Shown piece after piece: positions 61,027 to 64,000 of a DNA stretch of 64,000 nt. The translations under genes were made by a program, and so were the position numbers. Within the stretch, counting starts at the first letter, position 1, and each line of letters starts with the position of its first letter. The stretch is from Vicinamibacterales bacterium (GTDB lineage Bacteria > Acidobacteriota > Vicinamibacteria > Vicinamibacterales > 2-12-FULL-66-21): NCBI GenBank assembly GCA_035699745.1, contig DASSPH010000028.1, positions 34,290-98,289 of the forward strand, given 5' to 3'. A model generated the notes under the pieces. It had not been told where the DNA came from. It saw only the letters and a list, made by a program, of their open reading frames with translations, and did not search any database.

Positions 61027-62138
61027 TGCCGGTCTCACGGCGTGGATTCCTGGCCGTGGCGGGGGCCGCGGCGGCCGGTCGCGTGCTGTCCGCGCAGACG
61101 GCGCAACAGACCTCGCCGCCGACCGTGGTGTCGAACCCGCCGCGCGACTTCGGGCCCGGGGCGACGACCACGTACTTCAACGATCCGGACGTGCTCACGG
61201 CAGATCCCGCGTTCAACGCGCTCGTGCAGCCGAACGCGGCGATCGTCCGCTTGTGGACGGGCGCGTTGTGGGCCGAAGGGCCCGCCTGGAATGCGCAGGG
61301 GCGCTACCTGCTGTGGAGCGACATTCCGACCGATCGGCAGTTCCGGTGGATCGAGGACGATGGGCGCGTCAGCGTCTTCAGGAGCCCGTCGCATTTCAGC
61401 AACGGCAACACTTTCGATTTTCAGGGACGCCAGATCTCCTGCGAGCACGCGACGCGGCGCGTCGTCCGCTACGAACACGACGGATCGCTGACCGTGATCG
61501 CCGACGCGTTCCAGGGCAAGCGTCTCAATTCACCGAACGATGCGGTCGTCCACAGGGACGGCAGCGTCTGGTTCACGGATCCGCCGTACGGCGCGCAGAT
61601 CTACGAGGGCGGCGCCACACGCGAAGTGCAGCGCGAACTGCCGACGAACGTGTATCGCGTCGATTCCGGCGGCCGCATCACGATGGTCGTCCCTGAAGAG
61701 CAGGTGCCCGACCCCAATGGCCTGTGCTTCTCACCGGACTTCCGGCGTCTCTATGTCGCGAGCACGGGAAAGGGACCAGGCGACAAGGGTCCGGGTGGTA
61801 AAGGGGAGGTCTACGTGTTCGACGTCGGCACGGATGGCGCCGTTTCGAACCGGCGCCTGTTCACCGACTGCATGGTCGAGGGCGTGAAGTGCGGGCCCGA
61901 CGGCATCCGCTGCGACGTCGAGGGCAACGTCTGGATGTCGAGCAACGCCGGACGCGCGCTCGGCTACAGCGGCGTCATCGTGCGGAACCCCGAGGGCAAG
62001 CTGCTCGGGCGGATCCGCCTGCCGGAAGTCTGCGCCAACATCACGTTCGGCGGTCCGCGCCGTAACCGCCTCTTCATGGCGGCAAGCCAGTCGATCTACG
62101 CGCTGTACCTCGCCACGCAGGGCGCCGGCCCCGCCTAG
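61023..62138 (+). CDS. SMP-30/gluconolactonase family protein with Tat signal
   Basis: 371 residues from ATG 61023 (ATGA overlap; the next codon is also ATG). The N terminus SRRGFLAVAGAAAAG is a twin-arginine signal. The rest is a six-bladed propeller of the lactonase type: LWAEGPAWNAQGRYLLWSDIP, RLNSPNDAVVHRDGSVWFTDPPYG, PDPNGLCFSPDFRRLYVA and CGPDGIRCDVEGNVWMSS, which carry the Glu, Asn, Asn and Asp metal ligands. A sugar-lactone hydrolase in the periplasm is likely. Its stop shares CTAG with a small opposite-strand ORF. Confidence 0.92.
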   Translation: MMPVSRRGFLAVAGAAAAGRVLSAQTAQQTSPPTVVSNPPRDFGPGATTTYFNDPDVLTADPAFNALVQPNAAIVRLWTGALWAEGPAWNAQGRYLLWSDIPTDRQFRWIEDDGRVSVFRSPSHFSNGNTFDFQGRQISCEHATRRVVRYEHDGSLTVIADAFQGKRLNSPNDAVVHRDGSVWFTDPPYGAQIYEGGATREVQRELPTNVYRVDSGGRITMVVPEEQVPDPNGLCFSPDFRRLYVASTGKGPGDKGPGGKGEVYVFDVGTDGAVSNRRLFTDCMVEGVKCGPDGIRCDVEGNVWMSSNAGRALGYSGVIVRNPEGKLLGRIRLPEVCANITFGGPRRNRLFMAASQSIYALYLATQGAGPA

Positions 62139-62302
62139 CCCTGGGTCTCGTCGGCGTTCGCGCCGATCACGTCCTGCGCGATCTTGTCGCAGTCCTCCGG
62201 CAGCCCCTGATCGTCGAGCGCCGGGGCGTTCTCGTTGCCCTGCTGCGGCCGATCGGTGGGCTTGTCCCCCTCTACCGCGCCTTCATGCTCATCAGCTCGC
62301 AT
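62135..62302 (-). CDS. Small acidic protein, hypothetical
   Basis: A 55-codon frame filling the gap between the lactonase and ndk genes. ATG 62302 to TAG 62135; the product begins [20 protein letters not shown] and ends [10 protein letters not shown], is strongly acidic, has no membrane segment and one Cys. Third-position G/C is high, as in neighbours. The stop overlaps the lactonase stop in CTAG, the same tail-to-tail arrangement as pfkA and the MFS gene. No ribosome-binding site is clear; a GATTAT just upstream may be a -10 box. Function unknown. Confidence 0.55.
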   Translation of the reverse strand: MRADEHEGAVEGDKPTDRPQQGNENAPALDDQGLPEDCDKIAQDVIGANADETQG

Positions 62303-62303
62303 A

Positions 62304-62309
62304 TATAAT
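62304..62309 (+). promoter_or_regulatory. -10 element TATAAT before ndk
   Basis: A consensus TATAAT at 62304-62309 predicts a start near 62316, three bases before ATG 62319. No -35 box. Same near-leaderless placement as for pfkA. Confidence 0.5.
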
Positions 62310-62318
62310 CCTCAGGAT

Positions 62319-62732
62319 ATGGAACGCACATTTGCCATCATCAAGCCGGACGCCGTCGCGGCACGCTACACCGGCCGGATCCTCCAGCGCATCGAGGAGG
62401 CCGGATTCACCATTCGTGCCATGCGCCTCGTCCATTTGTCGCAGGGAGACGCGGAAGGGTTCTACGCCGTCCACAAGGAACGCCCGTTCTTCGCCAGCCT
62501 GACGAGGTTCATGTCGTCGGGCCCCTGCGTGGTGATGGCGCTGGAGGCGCCGGACGCGATCAGGAAGTGGCGCACGCTGATGGGGGCCACCGACCCCGCC
62601 AAGGCCGAGGCCAATACTCTCCGCAAAGAGTTCGGCACGTCGATCGAGACCAACGCCACGCACGGTTCGGACGCCCCCGAGACGGCCGCGTTCGAGCTCG
62701 GCTACTTCTTCCGCGGCATGGAGCTTCAGTAG
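62319..62732 (+). CDS. ndk: Nucleoside diphosphate kinase
   Basis: Balances NTP pools by phosphate transfer. 137 residues from ATG 62319 ([16 protein letters not shown], the family start; the frame is open further upstream but not conserved). The phosphohistidine is His115 in [25 protein letters not shown] and [16 protein letters not shown] are also conserved. Five bases before dcd. Confidence 0.97.
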   Translation: MERTFAIIKPDAVAARYTGRILQRIEEAGFTIRAMRLVHLSQGDAEGFYAVHKERPFFASLTRFMSSGPCVVMALEAPDAIRKWRTLMGATDPAKAEANTLRKEFGTSIETNATHGSDAPETAAFELGYFFRGMELQ

Positions 62733-62736
62733 CCGC

Positions 62737-63294
62737 ATGGCCGGCATCAAGTCGGACGCGTGGATCCGGAAGATGGCCCTCGAGCACGGGATGATCGACC
62801 CGTTCGAGGATCGCCAGGTCCGTGAAGGCGTGGTGTCGTACGGACTGTCGTCGTACGGCTACGACATCCGCGTCGCCGACGAGTTCAAGGTCTTCACCAA
62901 CATCAACAACACGGTGATCGACCCCAAGAACTTCGATCCCCACGCCTTCGTCGACATCAAAGCCGACATCTGCATCGTCCCGCCGAACTCGTTCGCGCTG
63001 GCGCGGACCGTCGAATACTTCCGCATCCCGCGCGACGTGCTGACGGTGTGTCTCGGCAAGTCGACCTACGCGCGCTGCGGCATCATCGTCAACGTGACGC
63101 CGTTCGAGCCGGAGTGGGAAGGCACGGTGACGCTGGAGATCTCCAACACCACGCCGCTGCCCGCGAAGATCTACGCCAACGAAGGGCTGGCGCAGGTGCT
63201 GTTCTTCCAGGGGGACGAGCCGTGCGAGGTGTCGTACGCCGACAAGAAGGGCAAGTACCTCAAGCAGCGCGGCGTGACGCTGCCGCGAATCTAG
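62737..63294 (+). CDS. dcd: dCTP deaminase
   Basis: 185 residues. Deaminates dCTP to dUTP for thymidylate synthesis. [50 protein letters not shown] and [22 protein letters not shown] (substrate site and catalytic Glu) are all present. Paired with ndk, likely one transcript. Confidence 0.96.
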   Translation: MAGIKSDAWIRKMALEHGMIDPFEDRQVREGVVSYGLSSYGYDIRVADEFKVFTNINNTVIDPKNFDPHAFVDIKADICIVPPNSFALARTVEYFRIPRDVLTVCLGKSTYARCGIIVNVTPFEPEWEGTVTLEISNTTPLPAKIYANEGLAQVLFFQGDEPCEVSYADKKGKYLKQRGVTLPRI

Positions 63295-63334
63295 GACGAT
63301 CCGGGCGGGTTTCGCTCCCCGCCGGCCGGGAACG

Positions 63335-64000
63335 TCAGTCGTCGCCCGCTGACGACAGCGCCGCCGGGCAGTCGAGCAGCACCTCGTACAGCTCGGCCGT
63401 TCCCTTCGTGTAGATGGGCCGCAGGCAGTCGGCGAACTCCAGCATCCTCCGCCGCAGCAGCGCCGGATCGCGATACGCGGCCGGGTGAAAGACCGCGTAG
63501 CGCGGCGGGGACGCGCGCAGCGCGCGGAACGCGTCGCGGCTCGGGAAGCCGCGCAGGGACTGCGCCCGCTCCTGGAACTCCGGTGGAATGTAATCGCTGT
63601 AGCCGTTGATGAGCGGCATCCAGTGCGAGGTCGAGCGCAGCATGTAGCTGGCGTGGCCGTGCAGCTCGCCGTCCTTGGCGAGGAACGGCAGCTCGATCAC
63701 GGGACCGGGCGGCAGCGTGGCGAGCACCTCGTACGCCGGCGCGAACGGCTGCACCTGGCGGAAGCGCAGCGGCGTCGCCAGCTCCACCGCCGCGGCGGCG
63801 GCGATGACGGCGCCGGCAATCGCCGCCCGGCGCGTGCGCGGCAGCAGGTGCGCGATTGCGATTCCGGCGAGCACCGACAGCGCGAGCGAGACCAGCACGC
63901 CGAACCGCGCCGGCGCCCGCAGCCATGCGAAGATCGGGGCGGTGCGATACAGCACCGCATACAGTCCGGCATTCGGCCCCAGCGACGCCCACGCCGCCAG
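63335..64000 (-). CDS. C-terminal part of a multi-pass membrane protein
   Basis: The frame enters from the right edge without a start; 221 codons are present. It has two or more membrane helices (VLVSLALSVLAGIAIAHLL, IAGAVIAAAAAVELA) and a long hydrophilic C-terminal portion. The lead ASLGPNAGLYAVLYRTAPIFAWLRAPARFGVL resembles membrane proteins of the GT-C glycosyltransferase-like type that are common in acidobacterial genomes, but no catalytic motif lies in this fragment, so function is left open. Confidence 0.7.
   Translation of the reverse strand: MAAWASLGPNAGLYAVLYRTAPIFAWLRAPARFGVLVSLALSVLAGIAIAHLLPRTRRAAIAGAVIAAAAAVELATPLRFRQVQPFAPAYEVLATLPPGPVIELPFLAKDGELHGHASYMLRSTSHWMPLINGYSDYIPPEFQERAQSLRGFPSRDAFRALRASPPRYAVFHPAAYRDPALLRRRMLEFADCLRPIYTKGTAELYEVLLDCPAALSSAGDD

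Overview
The window is a continuous, GC-rich (roughly two-thirds G+C) piece of bacterial chromosome with dense, mostly syntenic housekeeping genes. Type IV pilus genes, KDO/LPS genes, a PQQ dehydrogenase with a c-type cytochrome, a ferredoxin-type 2-oxoglutarate oxidoreductase, many secreted proteins and short word-repeat islands suggest a diderm Acidobacteriota, probably Vicinamibacteria-like. That taxonomic call is inference from gene content, not from a marker search. I see no prophage, IS element, CRISPR array or defence island, and no stretch over 300 bases lacks a gene; the longest gaps are 20013-20263 and 48486-48718.

Layout. 1-5961: an RND metal-type efflux operon (outer-membrane protein end, adaptor, pump) followed by a tandem DUF1259 secreted protein. 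5976-6144: a 44-bp tandem repeat abutting tRNA-Ala(CGC). 6242-8511: pfkA and a convergent MFS transporter. 8669-14883: secreted subtilisin, multihaem cytochrome c, PQQ dehydrogenase, acyltransferase. 14887-20012 (minus): thrC, then the translation operon rplM-rpsI-rpsB-tsf-pyrH-frr with a canonical sigma70 promoter. 20264-27596: pilMNOPQ behind a good sigma54-type promoter, then two lipoproteins, one with PKD repeats. 27621-31916: TPR protein, Xaa-Pro peptidase, accBC, thiE. 31879-37740: histidine kinase (minus), APC permease, K+ channel, folD, coaE. 37753-43765 (minus): kdsB-pyrG-kdsA-kdsD-kdsC-lapB, a KDO/LPS module. 43804-46010: a GspC/PilP-like protein and serA. 46186-58924: a TCA-cycle region (icd, mdh, sdhCAB, sucCD, korAB) interrupted by a secreted multi-domain protein. 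58939-64000: S9 peptidase, SMP-30 lactonase, a small unlisted-size ORF, ndk, dcd and the end of a membrane protein.

The TCA genes fit together: isocitrate to 2-oxoglutarate (Icd), to succinyl-CoA with reduced ferredoxin (KorAB), to succinate (SucCD), to fumarate (SdhCAB), and malate to oxaloacetate (Mdh).

No wholly new multi-gene system is evident. The most interesting signals are non-coding: repeated -10 hexamers placed so that transcripts would be leaderless or nearly so, several different word-repeat islands between co-directional or convergent genes, a structured icd leader with paired DnaA-box-like sites, and a sigma54 site before the pilus operon. Start codons were re-chosen from ribosome-binding sites, overlaps and family length where stated.
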